Shown: positions 12,188-23,542, counted from the first letter of the stretch. The stretch: DNA of 64,000 nt from Lantana camara (GCA_037501455.1 CM074856.1:89974001-90038000), one strand, 5' to 3'. A program made the numbers and translations. Notes: generated by a model not told the origin, from the letters alone.

Positions 12188-12509
12188 ACCTCGTTAATCG
12201 TGTTTCTGATTCGTCTCAATTATTCTGAATTTGGTAGAAATTCTTAGGCTTAGATGCGAATTAGGTATTCATGAGTTCTTTTAGAAAGCCTGAAATACGA
12301 AACTGTAATTTTTCCTGAATTTCTGAAACTGTTTTCTTAAATTGTGATTTTGAAAACCGTTTTGATTGAAATATGTTTAAATCGAATTTTTTATAATTTT
12401 GGATTGAACCGGGTTTTGGAGAAACCCAAAATACGAAACGTAACACGAGAAAGGACGAGCCTAGGCGTGCTAGCACATCGCACGCCCAGGCCCGTCGCCG
12501 CCGCCCAGC

Positions 12510-12620
12510 CCTCCCGCAACTGCGCGGGAGGCCCTCCCGCCCGCGCCTAGGCGCGACCGCTCGCCTGTCCCGCAACCGCGCGGGACAGCCGCCCGCACCG
12601 TCCCGCAACAGAGCGGGACG
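12510..12620 (+). ncRNA. Three GC-rich covarying hairpins in Copia-1 leader
   Basis: Stem arms are CCTCCCGC/GCGGGAGG (12510-12517, 12524-12531), CTGTCCCGC/GCGGGACAG (12565-12573, 12580-12588) and CGTCCCGC/GCGGGACG (12599-12606, 12613-12620). Each closes a six-base loop beginning AAC. The stem bases that differ between copies change on both arms together. A 14-base perfect palindrome, CGCGCCTAGGCGCG, lies between the first two (12542-12555). This is probably a leader RNA structure; the function is not known. Confidence 0.75.
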
Positions 12621-13887
12621 CCCAGGCCGAGATGGCGGGCACTGCTGCGCGCGACAAGCGCACGAATCGCGCGCCTGATGCCGAGCGGCAGTGCCTTCCT
12701 TTGGGCGGACGCTTTCGGGCCTAATTTCGTGTTTTCGTGTTTCGTGTTTTCGGTCCTTAAAATCCCAATTTAATTTTATTTTAATTCTATCTTTTAAAAT
12801 CAGTTTTGCTAAAATAAAATTATTTTAAAATTTTGATTAAATTGGGATTTTTGAGAAATTAAAGCGATTTGGATTTTGGGAAAATTATGAATTTTATTTT
12901 CTGAAAATAATGAAAGAATAAAATTATTAATTTTGGAAATTAATTGGAATTTTATTGGTTTGTTGTTTTTCGGGTTTTATTGAAAAGGCTCTTGAACAAG
13001 AATTGCATCTAAGTCGTGTTTTAAGTCATTAGGACTTGAAACGAGAATTTTAATTTATTGGCTAAATTTAAATCCTCGCAAAAGCATGTTAGGTGATCAT
13101 GGGTTTAGATCTATGTATGGTTTTAATTTATGCACATGGATGGTTTAAATTGGGGTTGGAGCCCTATAGTTGCGTTTTTCAATTGAGGTTGGAGCCTCAC
13201 TTATGTGCGTACTGTTATGTGATTTATTATGTGGCTTTCCATATTACTGTTTTTGAGGCCGGGGTATGCCCCGTGTAATTGTCTAAGGCCAATATGAAGA
13301 TTGAGCCGTATTACTTTATGTCTTTTTCTTTTTATTGTAATTTGAGAGTAGAGATAGGTGGTGAGGTTTTATTTTCATTTTGGAGACAATGCACCCATGG
13401 AGTAAGATGGACCACATTCAAGTAACAAGGAGGCCATAAGTGAAAACCCCTCAAAATGTTAGGGAGGGGAATCTCAATTGTTAAATGTAATAGAGATAGG
13501 GCTCGTATTTTGTTACCGCTTTCCCTTATGTGATTTAAACTGTTTATGTGGCATGTATGTTAGAACTTGTGATTGTGGAGTGGCTCCCACATATCACGCA
13601 TAAGATAGGTAGAACCCATGATCATTACATGTTAGTATCATGCTAGGACATGTTATCTGTTTATGTGCTTGTTTGATATGCATTTAAGTGTACTTGCATT
13701 AATTAAGACTAATAAAATTGGATAACATATATGTTGGTGAGGTCGAACCGGACAACTCTCCGGTTGATTCGAAAATTCCCATTAAATATTAAGCTAATTT
13801 CGAACAAATAGGTGTTTAATTCGAGATGCAAATTTTGAATTAAATTCCTAGCATTCCATCAATAGGTTTTAAGTTTAGTAAGTAAAG

Positions 13888-14225
13888 CTAGTTATTGTCC
13901 GCGAGTCGTGGGATAGCTAGTGGAGCTTATTAGTTCTTAGTTACCTAATTAATCATTTTAAATGGTCAATATTTCGTGGTCAATTTTAGCAAGGGCGATG
14001 TCCGCGAGTCGTGGGTCGTTCGAACTAAGTTTTGGTCATGATCTTATGATTGATGGGTCTAGCTTAACGCCTAAGTAAATATGGATGTCGCACGAGTCGT
14101 GGGTCCATATTGAAAGATAGGTGATGCAAAAACAATTACTAAGAGTTCTAAAGGTGTTAGAATTGGTAAGTTGTACCTACCTAGGGTTCTTACTTAGAAT
14201 GTCCGCGAGTCGTGGGTTCGAGGTA
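13888..14225 (+). ncRNA. Four-fold structured repeat upstream of Copia-1 gag
   Basis: Core copies are at 13896-13912, 13999-14015, 14086-14103 and 14200-14216 (TGTCCGCGAGTCGTGGG, or TGTCGCACGAGTCGTGGG in the third). The core folds as CCRCG-AGT-CGTGG. Outer stems differ but pair: CTAGTTAT/ATAGCTAG, GCGA/TCGT, ATATGGA/TCCATAT, and TACTTAGAA/TTCGAGGTA with one mismatch. The last core ends 206 bp before the gag ATG. Copia-2 has the same arrangement. Confidence 0.8.
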
Positions 14226-14422
14226 AAATGCCTAGGATCTTAGTACCCATTGGGAAACGTGTTCCTCTTAGATCTTTGGGAATTCTAGATCTTTGAAAAA
14301 CAGTGGGAGCTACATTAGATTAAAGACCTTATCTTTTGTATATCGTTATAATTCAGCATGCTCACTAGTTCTCTGTTTTACCATTTAGGTCGTAGATTCT
14401 GTGATTCTCTACGTGTTTTGAA

Positions 14423-15637
14423 ATGGCAACCAAAAACCCTCTTGTATCGATCCTCGAGTCAAACAAGTTGACTGGTCCCAACTATTCTGATTGGCTGAGG
14501 AATCTAAAAATCATTTTAGATTCTGAGAAGAGAACTTATGTTCTCTTCGAAGGGGAGCCTAGTCCCGAAGGGGAGGCTCCCACTCGGGCCGAGCAGGACG
14601 CGATTCAGAAGTGGAAGGATGATAATCTCCAAGCCCGTTGCCTTATGTTGGCTAACATGTCTCCGGACTTGCAAAGGCAACATGAGGCCATGGAATTTGC
14701 TTGGGAGATTTACGACCACTTAGAGCAACTTTACCGCCCTCATGAACGTGTTACAAGGTATAACACTTCAAAGGAATTGTTCCACTTGAGAATGAGGGAA
14801 GGTTCAAGTGTCCATGAATATGGACTCAAGTTTCTTGCCCTTACTGAGAAACTTGCTTCCATGGACATGCCACTGAAAGATGAGCTTTCAGTGGATTTGT
14901 TGCTAGCTTCGCTCCCACCATCATTCAACCCATTTGTCCTTAACTTCAACATGAATCATGCTGGTGCTACTGTAGCTGAGCTGATTAGTCTGCTTGTGAC
15001 TGCTGAAAGCACGATCAAGAAGGACAATAAGGTTTTGATGGTGAATGCTCCATCTTCCTCTTCTGGGCCTTCTAAAGGTAAGGGCAAGAAAGCCCAAAAG
15101 AAGAAGAAGAAACCCCTTAGGCCCACTGGTGGCATTTCGAAGGGGAAGGCCCAAAAGAAGAAGCGTGATCAGAAAGAGGATGTTTGCTTCCATTGTGGCA
15201 AAGCGGGACATTGGAGGAGAAACTGCCCAGAGTACAAGGCTACTCTAAAGAAAGGTATCTTTCTCGTTGAAGTAAATCTTTCTATTAATTCTAGTTCTTG
15301 GGTACTTGATACCGGTTGTGGAACTCACATCTGTAATGATGTACAGATGCTAAGTGAAGTCCAACAACTCAAAGAAGGAGAATGTGTCTTGAAGATCGGC
15401 TATGGCTCAAACGTTGAAGCTCGAGCTTTAGGCACAATTAGATTAGATTTAGGTAGTTTTGAGTTAGTATTAAATAAAGTCCTTTATGTACCGAACATTA
15501 TTCGTAATATAATTTCAGTTCCAATATTAGATTGTGAAGGTTATGAAACTTATATTAAGAATGGTAAATACTTTATCAAACGGAACAACTCTTCCGTTCA
15601 TATCGGTACTCTAAGTAATGGACTTTACCTAACTTAA
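14423..15637 (+). CDS. Copia-1 Gag and protease (first part of the polyprotein)
   Basis: This 404-codon frame starts at ATG 14423 (MATKNPLVSIL). Residues 1-200 form the Copia-type Gag (UBN2-like), the structural protein of the virus-like particle. A lysine-rich linker (218-250) precedes a CCHC zinc knuckle, C255-x2-C258-x4-H263-x4-C268, which binds RNA. The protease active site is D296-T297-G298 in WVLDTGCGTH. The frame ends with TAA at 15635-15637; the next codons continue in the same frame into integrase. Copia elements normally make one polyprotein, so this stop is probably a nonsense mutation, but leaky readthrough cannot be excluded. Copia-2 has no stop at this position. Confidence 0.92.
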   Translation: MATKNPLVSILESNKLTGPNYSDWLRNLKIILDSEKRTYVLFEGEPSPEGEAPTRAEQDAIQKWKDDNLQARCLMLANMSPDLQRQHEAMEFAWEIYDHLEQLYRPHERVTRYNTSKELFHLRMREGSSVHEYGLKFLALTEKLASMDMPLKDELSVDLLLASLPPSFNPFVLNFNMNHAGATVAELISLLVTAESTIKKDNKVLMVNAPSSSSGPSKGKGKKAQKKKKKPLRPTGGISKGKAQKKKRDQKEDVCFHCGKAGHWRRNCPEYKATLKKGIFLVEVNLSINSSSWVLDTGCGTHICNDVQMLSEVQQLKEGECVLKIGYGSNVEARALGTIRLDLGSFELVLNKVLYVPNIIRNIISVPILDCEGYETYIKNGKYFIKRNNSSVHIGTLSNGLYLT

Positions 15638-15649
15638 AATATCAATATT

Positions 15650-18343
15650 ATGATTATACAACGAGAAACAAAGCGTAAGAGAGATGACAAAGTTTCAGCT
15701 CCCTTATGGCACGCTAGATTAGGACACATTTCCAAGAACAGAATTAGCAAGATAAACACTTTAGGATCATTCTCTGAAAATGATCTCAAAGAGTTAACTT
15801 CTTGCGAATCCTGTCTCAAAGGAAAAATGTCCAAAGTCCCTTTTAGAGGAACTGTGGAACGTGCCACTGAGGTTTTGGATTTGATCCATACTGATGTTTG
15901 TGGACCGCTTAGTGTAAGCACTAGAAGCAATCCTCAGTATTTCATAACCTTTACTGATGACTTTAGTCGGTATGGTTATGTATACTTAATGAAGTATAAA
16001 TCTGAAGCTTTTGAGAAATTCTTAGAATTTCAAAAGGAGGTTGAGAACCAAACTGGTCACAAGATCAAAGCACTTCGATCTGATCGAGGAGGCGAGTATC
16101 TTAGTGAAGAATTCCTTAATCATCTCAAAGATAATGGGATTATCTCTCAGTGGACTCCTCCGGGAACTCCTCAGCTTAATGGAGTTTCTGAGAGAAGGAA
16201 TCGAACCCTACTTGATATGGTTCGTTCCATGATGAGTTTTACTGACTTACCACCTTCTTTCTGGGGTTATGCCCTAGAAAGTGCAGCGAAGATTTTGAAT
16301 CTAGTTCCCTCTAAGTCAGTCCCCAAAACGCCCTATGAAATGTGGCATGGTAAAATCCCTAGTTATTCTTACTTAAGAATTTGGGGTTGTCCTGCTTACG
16401 TGAAGAGGACAGTGGGAGATAAGTTAGAATCTCGTTCTAACTTATGCTACTTTGTAGGTTATCCTAAGGAATCCATAGGATACTACTTCTATGATCAATC
16501 TGAGCAAAAGGTGTTTGTTTCAAGAAATGCTACTTTTCTGGAGGAACCGTTCCTTAAAGAAAAGCAAGGCAAGATCATAGAATTAGAAGAAGTACAAAGT
16601 GACCCCATACCACCCACTGAAGAAACGTCCCAGTCTGATCAACCACAACCAATCACGAATTTCGATACACATGAAAATCCTCCTCTAAGACGTTCTGAAC
16701 GCAATCCTAGACAGCCGGAGAGATGGTATGGATTCTTCCATGAAATCTCTCAAAAGGATAATGATCCTTCAACATATGAGGAGGCACTTTCAGATTCTGA
16801 CTCTGAACAGTGGATAGAAGCCATGAAATCCGAAATGGATTCCATGAACTCCAACCAAGTTTGGACCTTGGTAGATTTGCCTGATGGGGTCAAACCCATA
16901 GGTTGCAAATGGATCTTTAAGAGAAAGCTTGGAGTTGATGGAAGCATTGCAGCCTACAAAGCAAGACTGGTTGCAAAAGGATTCACTCAGAGACCCGGCG
17001 TGGATTTTGATGAAACCTTTTCACCAGTTGTAATGCAAAAGTCTATTCGGATCATGCTTGCCATTGCTGCATATTATGACTATGAGATATGGCAAATGGA
17101 TGTGAAAACTGCCTTTCTCAATGGTGACATTGACAAAGACATTTATATGGAGCAACCCACAGGTTTCACATTCAGTGGGAGTGAGCAAAAGGTTTGCAAA
17201 CTCCAAAGATCAATCTATGGATTGAAACAGGCTTCTAGGAATTGGAACATTCGATTTGATGAATCGGTCAAAGCGTTTGGCTTCATCCAAATTTCGAATG
17301 AATCATGTGTGTATAGAAAGGAATTGGAGACCTCAGTGCAATTCTTAGTACTTTATGTTGATGACATCCTTCTTATTGGGAATTCGAAGGATGACATGAA
17401 AGTGACTAAGTTATGGTTATCGAACCAATTCGAGATGAAAGATCTTGGTGATGCGTCCTATATCCTTGGAATTAAAATCTATAGAGATAGATCTAGAAGG
17501 TTAATAGGACTATCACAGTCGATGTACATTGACAAAGTATTGAAAAGATTCAATATGGAGTCAGCAAAGGTTAAGAACCTTCCTATGAGTGTAGGAACAT
17601 GTCTTTCAAAGAAGATGTGTCCTAAGACTAACCTTGAGAAGGAGAGAATGACTCATACACCTTATGCGTCAGCAATAGGTAGCATAATGTATGCAATGTT
17701 ATGTACTCGACCGGATGTGGCTTATGCACTTAGTGTAACGAGTCGTTTCCAATCTGACCCTGGAGATGGTCACTGGGCTGCCGTGAAGAATATTCTTAAG
17801 TACTTGAAAAGTACTAAAGATTTATTCTTAGTTTACGGAGGTCAGAAAGATCTTACTGTCGAAGGATACTGCGATGCAAGCTTTACATCTGACTTAGATG
17901 ATTTTAAGTCAATGTCAGGATACATTTTCTGCCTGAACGGCGGAGCAGTGAGTTGGAAGAGTTCCAAGCAAACAACCACTGCAGATTCGACCACTGAGGC
18001 CGAATACTTAGCTGCAAATGATGCAGCTAAGGAAGGTGTTTGGACTAGAAACTTCATTCAAGAGTTGAATGTTGTTCCTAGCATGAAAGACCCCATTACT
18101 GTGTTTTGTGACAACACTGGGGCGGTTGCTCAAGCAAGAGAACCAAGATCTCACCAACGGACCAAGCACATTATGAGAAAGTATCACCTAATCCGTGATA
18201 TTATCAAAAGAGGAGATGCGCAAATTGAGAGGGTCACATCAGCAGAGAACGTGGCAGATCCACTTACTAAACCCCTTAGTCGAGAAGCTTTCCAAGGTCA
18301 TCTTCAGAAGATGGGACTTAGAGTAGCTTTAGAATGGCTTTGA
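15650..18343 (+). CDS. Copia-1 integrase, reverse transcriptase and RNase H
   Basis: This 897-codon frame is in the same frame as gag, separated from it by one stop and four codons; ATG 15650 may not be a real start. The integrase zinc site is H21, H26, C52, C55 (WHARLGH...CESCLKGK); the catalytic triad is D82 (HTDVCGP), D145 (RSDRGGEY) and E181 (GVSERRNRT). Reverse transcriptase spans roughly 400-650, with YVDD at 569-572. RNase H follows (ADSTTEAEYLAA, FCDNTGAV). It ends 16 bp before the 3' LTR. All catalytic residues are present, so apart from the upstream stop the element could be functional. Confidence 0.94.
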   Translation: MIIQRETKRKRDDKVSAPLWHARLGHISKNRISKINTLGSFSENDLKELTSCESCLKGKMSKVPFRGTVERATEVLDLIHTDVCGPLSVSTRSNPQYFITFTDDFSRYGYVYLMKYKSEAFEKFLEFQKEVENQTGHKIKALRSDRGGEYLSEEFLNHLKDNGIISQWTPPGTPQLNGVSERRNRTLLDMVRSMMSFTDLPPSFWGYALESAAKILNLVPSKSVPKTPYEMWHGKIPSYSYLRIWGCPAYVKRTVGDKLESRSNLCYFVGYPKESIGYYFYDQSEQKVFVSRNATFLEEPFLKEKQGKIIELEEVQSDPIPPTEETSQSDQPQPITNFDTHENPPLRRSERNPRQPERWYGFFHEISQKDNDPSTYEEALSDSDSEQWIEAMKSEMDSMNSNQVWTLVDLPDGVKPIGCKWIFKRKLGVDGSIAAYKARLVAKGFTQRPGVDFDETFSPVVMQKSIRIMLAIAAYYDYEIWQMDVKTAFLNGDIDKDIYMEQPTGFTFSGSEQKVCKLQRSIYGLKQASRNWNIRFDESVKAFGFIQISNESCVYRKELETSVQFLVLYVDDILLIGNSKDDMKVTKLWLSNQFEMKDLGDASYILGIKIYRDRSRRLIGLSQSMYIDKVLKRFNMESAKVKNLPMSVGTCLSKKMCPKTNLEKERMTHTPYASAIGSIMYAMLCTRPDVAYALSVTSRFQSDPGDGHWAAVKNILKYLKSTKDLFLVYGGQKDLTVEGYCDASFTSDLDDFKSMSGYIFCLNGGAVSWKSSKQTTTADSTTEAEYLAANDAAKEGVWTRNFIQELNVVPSMKDPITVFCDNTGAVAQAREPRSHQRTKHIMRKYHLIRDIIKRGDAQIERVTSAENVADPLTKPLSREAFQGHLQKMGLRVALEWL

Positions 18344-18348
18344 CGGGC

Positions 18349-18358
18349 AAGTGGGAGA
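18349..18358 (+). other. Copia-1 polypurine tract
   Basis: AAGTGGGAGA sits directly before the 3' LTR start at 18360. Confidence 0.88.
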
Positions 18359-18359
18359 T

Positions 18360-20312
18360 TGTTAGGAATAGTGCCCTAGAAAGCCGATTGTATATCCGCT
18401 TTGTGCTTTTCCTTATTGTAATCACAGACAATCTTTGAATGAAATAACGAATTGAGGCAACACTTCTTTATATGCTCTTGTTTGGTATGCGTTTACTTTA
18501 GCTGTGCATGTATGAGAACTCCCCTAATCCTGATGACTTTAGGACTCTGCCATTTAGGTGAAATGGTTCATGAAACGAGCCCTATATCACATAAGTCATG
18601 ATTAGTAAAATACTCCAGGCCGATGAGTCCTACAGACAGTGGGAGTGTCAACCTGACTCATCTAAGGCTTGCTTGTGGGATCACGCCCTTAAGAAGGACC
18701 ACCTTGTTTCATGGAGGTGCAAAGTGTATAGTTGATACGTGCGTGATACATGAGGGTGCTTACTTTAATAAGTAAGTTCACTGAGGTGCCCCGTGTGAGA
18801 ACATTCCTAAATGGGAAAGGAAGTTTCTATTTCAGGAAATGGAAACTTCCAGATTAGGAAATATCTCACGAGTCATTGATGTGATTAATTGATCCTTAGA
18901 CTTGAGGTTCCTTGTCACTTTATGAGTTAACTCTGTAGTCTTAGGTATAAGCTTTAAAGGGTGTCGCCTTAGACAACTGATTCAAGGCTTATGCTGGGGC
19001 TGCACAAGTGACTCATGAAAGTGAATGAGAATCAAGAAAGGACCTACACTTGCATTTGCAAGGTGATCTCTTATTGTGTAAGTCATTCATATGCCATATG
19101 GAGTCCTTGGCCAAGGCAGTAGATCAAGACATCAAGAAAAGGGTTTCTTGGATTGAGATCAAATGGATATGAAATGCACTTAGCTTTAAGACCGGATTAT
19201 TAGGGTTCTGATTATTCCCTTGCCCTAGATCTTGGTTGAGAGATAGTAAGTAGGAGGATTGTATCTCACATGAATCAATGACTTAAAGGTTCTGTCGAAT
19301 CCGAACATTCCAATTCAGCTAGGGGTTAAACACCTGTTGCTAGACTATGGTCGTTTAATCTGTGGACTGATTAATTAATTAGTGAGTTAATTAATTAGGG
19401 TCACTGCTAATTGAATTGAGAACCTAGAGGGTCACACACAACAACTTGGTTACATGAGTTGAGGCTTGAAAATGATTAAATGAGTTAATCGGGCCAAGAG
19501 GGTTCCACACGTGTGAAGTCACACGTGTGGCTCACGTGAGTGACACGTGTCACTGTGACACGTGTCACACACGTGTGTATATATATATATATATTATATA
19601 TATATTAAATAATTAATTAGTTAATTATTTAATAGACTTTGGTTTAATTTTGAATTAAAAAGAAAGTCTAATTTTGGATAAAATAATCTAGTTAATTAAT
19701 TACGAATTAATTAATTAGATAAAAATAAGTTATTTATTTTATAATAAATAAAGTATAAAATTATCCAAAAATAGTTTGGATATTTTTAGCTCTCTTAAAA
19801 GTTGACTTGAATTAGAATTCAAAGTCAAAGTTGGAAATACTTGATGATCAAGTAATAGGAGAGAGAGGGACCAAATCCTTTGTCCATTAGGACTAGGTTC
19901 GGCCGCCCCTCCCCTTTCCTATATATAGGGGAGCTCATGCTCCCCTTTAGAGCTAATAGACAATTCTTGGTTCATGTGTTGAACACCTTCCTTCTCCAAG
20001 ATTAAATTAAACCCTAGGTTAAGCCTAAACACTAACTAGAGAACTAGCATCCTTGCTAGTTAGATTGTGATCAAGTTGGTGGACTTTCTCTAGAGACTTC
20101 AAGTTAGAAGTTTGAAGATTCGAGCTTTACCAAGGAGAGGGGATCAAGCCGCGAGAAGAGCGTTCTTGGGTGGCTTGAAACGCTTCAAGAAAGAACAAAA
20201 GAAAAGTAAGTTTTCTATCTTTACGAATTTGGTTACACGATTGCGAGTTCAAGGTCCTTTTGTTGGGAAAATTATTTAAATTCCGCTGCTTTCTGATTCG
20301 TGTTTTCCAACA
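18360..20312 (+). repeat. Copia-1 3' LTR (1953 bp)
   Basis: It is nearly identical to 10223-12172, with the G-box array at 19508-19575 and the TATA box at 19920. The target duplication CTAAT follows at 20313-20317. Confidence 0.96.
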
Positions 20313-20558
20313 CTAATAACATGTTGAAATTAATTAACGAAATTACCGAAATAGTTAAGGTAACACGAAACCTTAATTAAGAAATTAAACACTAAATATC
20401 AAAGTAAAATAAAATGAATTAATTAAAATAACCATAGTCTATAGTTTAAATCAAATATAAACATTTATAAACAATTAATCATATAAATAAATAATTAAAT
20501 CGCGCAATTTATAAACAAATACGCCACATTATTATAATTGAAAAACTGGGGCATTACA
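20313..20558 (-). repeat. LARD-B 3' LTR, 5' end (continuation after Copia-1)
   Basis: It continues the LTR interrupted at 10222 (the first five bases are the duplicated CTAAT) and ends GCATTACA, which on the minus strand is the LTR start TGTAATGC. It matches the end of the intact LTR at 27266-27510. Confidence 0.92.
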
Positions 20559-20618
20559 ATCTCTCCCCCTTAAAAAGAATCCGTCCTCGGATTCATAACA
20601 CGCCTGAAAACAAAAAAT

Positions 20619-20836
20619 GAGAGATTCCCCATCTCTCACAAGCAACAAGGAGAGAGCCCCGTCTCTCGAGCAGCAATGAGAGAACCCCGTCTCTCGCAAG
20701 CAACAAGGAGAGAGCCCCGTCTCTCGAGCAGCAATGAGAGAACCCCCGTCTCTCGCAAGTAAAGAGAGTACCCCGTCTCTAAAAAAAAACAAGAGAATCC
20801 CCGTCTCTTACAAACAAAGAGAGCACCCCGTCTCTC
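20619..20836 (-). repeat. Tandem inverted-repeat array, eight units (LARD-B)
   Basis: Eight units have the form GAGA(N)(N)CCCCGTCTCTC on the plus strand, the reverse complement of the LARD-A array. There are two more units than in LARD-A, so copy number varies while unit structure is kept. Confidence 0.85.
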
Positions 20837-23530
20837 AACCGAAATTAACACAAGGAAGTCTCCAATACTCCCAAGCAACTCACGCAAAAATCAAATTTAA
20901 AATCACGTAAGGCACCCAAAGCAAGTAATAGATGTCGCCCACATTAGTTTCAATTACTCCAAATAATTTACCACAGTACAAGATCAAAGCACCTAATATA
21001 AAAAAAAAATTACGTAGGTTAAATTTGCATGGTTGCATGTATCATGAATGCTATAAGTACCGTTCACCGTAGTTGCAAAATTCAGATTTGTGAGTTGTCG
21101 TCGTCCAAGGTATGATCTGTCCCGAATGTAACTCAATGCCCAGCTTGTTTTGAGCCTCTTCAGGGTTCCCCGGTGAAGCGATTGATGAATTCTTTAAGGA
21201 GTATATTTTTAGATCCTTTCTCACTTGTACTGCTACCCAACTTCTTCAATCCTTATCCAAATCGGTGTTCAACATATCCCGAGGATAACTACTCCGGGCA
21301 AACTTGATGATTCGATCTTGACCTTATGATGTTTATTCTTATGGTCTCTCTCTCAACACAAATCTTTTCCCACCTTCCGTTCCAATTGTCCGTTCATTCC
21401 CTTTTGACCCCCTCAATGTTATATTCAATAACTGGTCCCATATTTCCTTAACCAAAGACAGAAGGTTCTTGATGATTCATGAAGCTTGAAGTAACCTTCC
21501 AATTATCATCCTTTTCCATTTGGTCCCTTCTTGAGTGTCCTTCTGGATTACATTTGATATAACTAATAACTCGATAATATTGTCGTGGACCCCTTCATAC
21601 TTCATTGAATAAATCTTGATTGACACCATCCCCTTATAGGATAGCCTAATTTGGTTTTCCCCCTTGTTAATTCTAACTTAGAAGTCCATAGGAACTCTCT
21701 TATGATTCCATCACCTCCAGATCAGAATTCCACACGTAGCTTCTCTCTTAATAGCTTAACCATAACCGCCGTCTTATTCATTCCCAATCACCACCCTTAG
21801 GACTTCCAGATTCTCCTTAATTTGCATCCTTATCATTACTCTTAACATATTCATTCGAGCGCCACTCCCATCCTCCAATTCACCTCTCGATCGTGCTCTC
21901 CCCCTTAAAATTTTGGCTCTTACATATCAACCTCCATGAATCCTTCTTTCATTGAAATTTTTGCTGAGCCACTTCTGTTTCTTTAATTCACTCCTAAGGT
22001 TCAATTCAAACCCTTCAATAATTTCTTCCTTCTAATCCTCAACCTTTCTCTTTCTTGCTCTTCTTGAAATCTAGACTAATTTAATCCCCTCCTGTATTTC
22101 CATTCTTTCAACTAAAGATAATCCCTCAGAGATTAAGGTTTCTCCTAAAACTCTTCAACTTAGTTCTTCGGTGTAGATTGTACTAGCTAAGCTACATGCC
22201 CGGAACTCCCAAGATATAACCCAACTATTCTTCTCGTCTTGATTCGATCAAGCCTTGATCAAAGAATCGCTTGATGGACAAGGGGTAGCCATTCCCTATC
22301 AATTAAACACTAAGCCATGCATGTTGGATTAACATGCCAATGCACATAGTAAACAATTAAAGATGCAACGATGCAACACGTTGGAGCAATTACATTAATT
22401 AAACATAAACGTACATATAAATAAAGAAAGCAATTAATTTAAATCGATGCATGATGCTCATGCCATGAATATGCAGAACCTGTCACCGAGGTGGTAAGCT
22501 TTTAGCTTGATGACGTGTTCCTCTTTCCCATAATTGTAACTTTCTTTGAAGACATTGATAATTCTTAGCTTTCCATGGTTTTCGAATCTCCCCAATCTTC
22601 TTCCATCCATTTGTATATCCCATGGCCCGAACGTGCTATTTTTGAACCCAAGGTCTTATTTGTCAATGGAGTTTACCCCTCAACGTACTTCCAAGCATCA
22701 ACCTCCAAAGGTCATCCGACTCTTCATCTTGATGTCCTCTCCGGTAAAAGTTCCTTTAGCTTATATTCGTATCAAGTGAGCTTCCATAGTTGACCTCATA
22801 ATGAGCTTTATGATTAACGGCTCCCAATCCTTGCATCTGAGTTGAGTCGAACCTTTTTAACACATCTTGTATCCGATCCCTTGAAGCTTCCCAATTTGGT
22901 CTTCCAATCATCCAACCATTCCAAACTCGGAGCTTCAACGGTGAACCTTGGAGCATTTAATCTTGTATTAAATGTCTTCAAAATCGGGGTGGTGAAGAGT
23001 TCCACACTCCTCTCGTTATCTCACGCATCCCTCAAGTTAAAACTTGAGTCTTTGCAATTCTTGTATGTTGAGAACCTTCAAGGTTTGTAGGTAGGGCATG
23101 ATTGATGAAGCTTCCCGTGATCCAAGCTTCCTCCCATGATACGAGCCATGATAGGTGGTTCCATTGTGCAAGCCGCGGAATTTGAACACTCGGCCTTCAA
23201 TTTACTTTGCCAATTGTAGTTGGTGTGAATTGTAGCTTTGTTTGCATGATAGTAGCCTATATAAGAAGGATCAACTCAAATATGGATGCATGAAGATTAG
23301 TGTATGCTTATGGCACGTAGTTAAATGAATCAATGCCCATAGAATGCAAATTGCAACATTTAAAACAACTAAATAAGAGAGTAGATTGTATACATGTATT
23401 AAGCAATTTCCAACAATTAGTATCAAATATTCATGCCAAATCGATGCAATGAACATATTAACAAGTTGTTCCTATGCCGTGCGACCTAACTGACTCAAAC
23501 ACGACTCAAGAACACCGGTTTTGCAACCGG

Positions 23531-23542
23531 GCTCTGATACCA
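23531..23542 (-). other. LARD-B primer binding site (initiator tRNA-Met)
   Basis: GCTCTGATACCA on the plus strand reads TGGTATCAGAGC on the minus strand, eight bases from the LTR, exactly as in LARD-A. Confidence 0.93.

Larger units (their letters stand above)
12188..14422 (+). other. Copia-1 untranslated leader (2.2 kb)
   Basis: This is a long AT-rich non-coding leader between primer site and gag. It contains one GC-rich island with three hairpins (12510-12620), small GC hairpins near 13150-13275 (for example GAGG-TTGGAG-CCTC), and four copies of a structured repeat (13888-14225). The open frames here have no protein signature. The leader organisation is shared with Copia-2. Confidence 0.8.
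10223..20312 (+). mobile_element. Copia-1: nearly intact Ty1/Copia retrotransposon
   Basis: This is a complete element of 10,090 bp: LTRs 10223-12172 and 18360-20312, primer site at 12175, leader, gag-pol in one frame broken by a single stop, and a polypurine tract at 18349. The target duplication CTAAT is at 10218-10222 and 20313-20317, and the uninterrupted site is visible in the other LARD-B LTR near 27255. Domain order gag-protease-integrase-RT-RNase H is diagnostic of Ty1/Copia. LTRs differ by about ten substitutions and a 3-bp indel (~0.5%), so insertion was recent. I did not assign a lineage. Confidence 0.97.

Noticed and set aside
12261..12608. 115-codon minus-strand Arg/Gly-rich frame
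   Set aside because: It is a compositional artefact of the GC-rich hairpin block in the Copia-1 leader.
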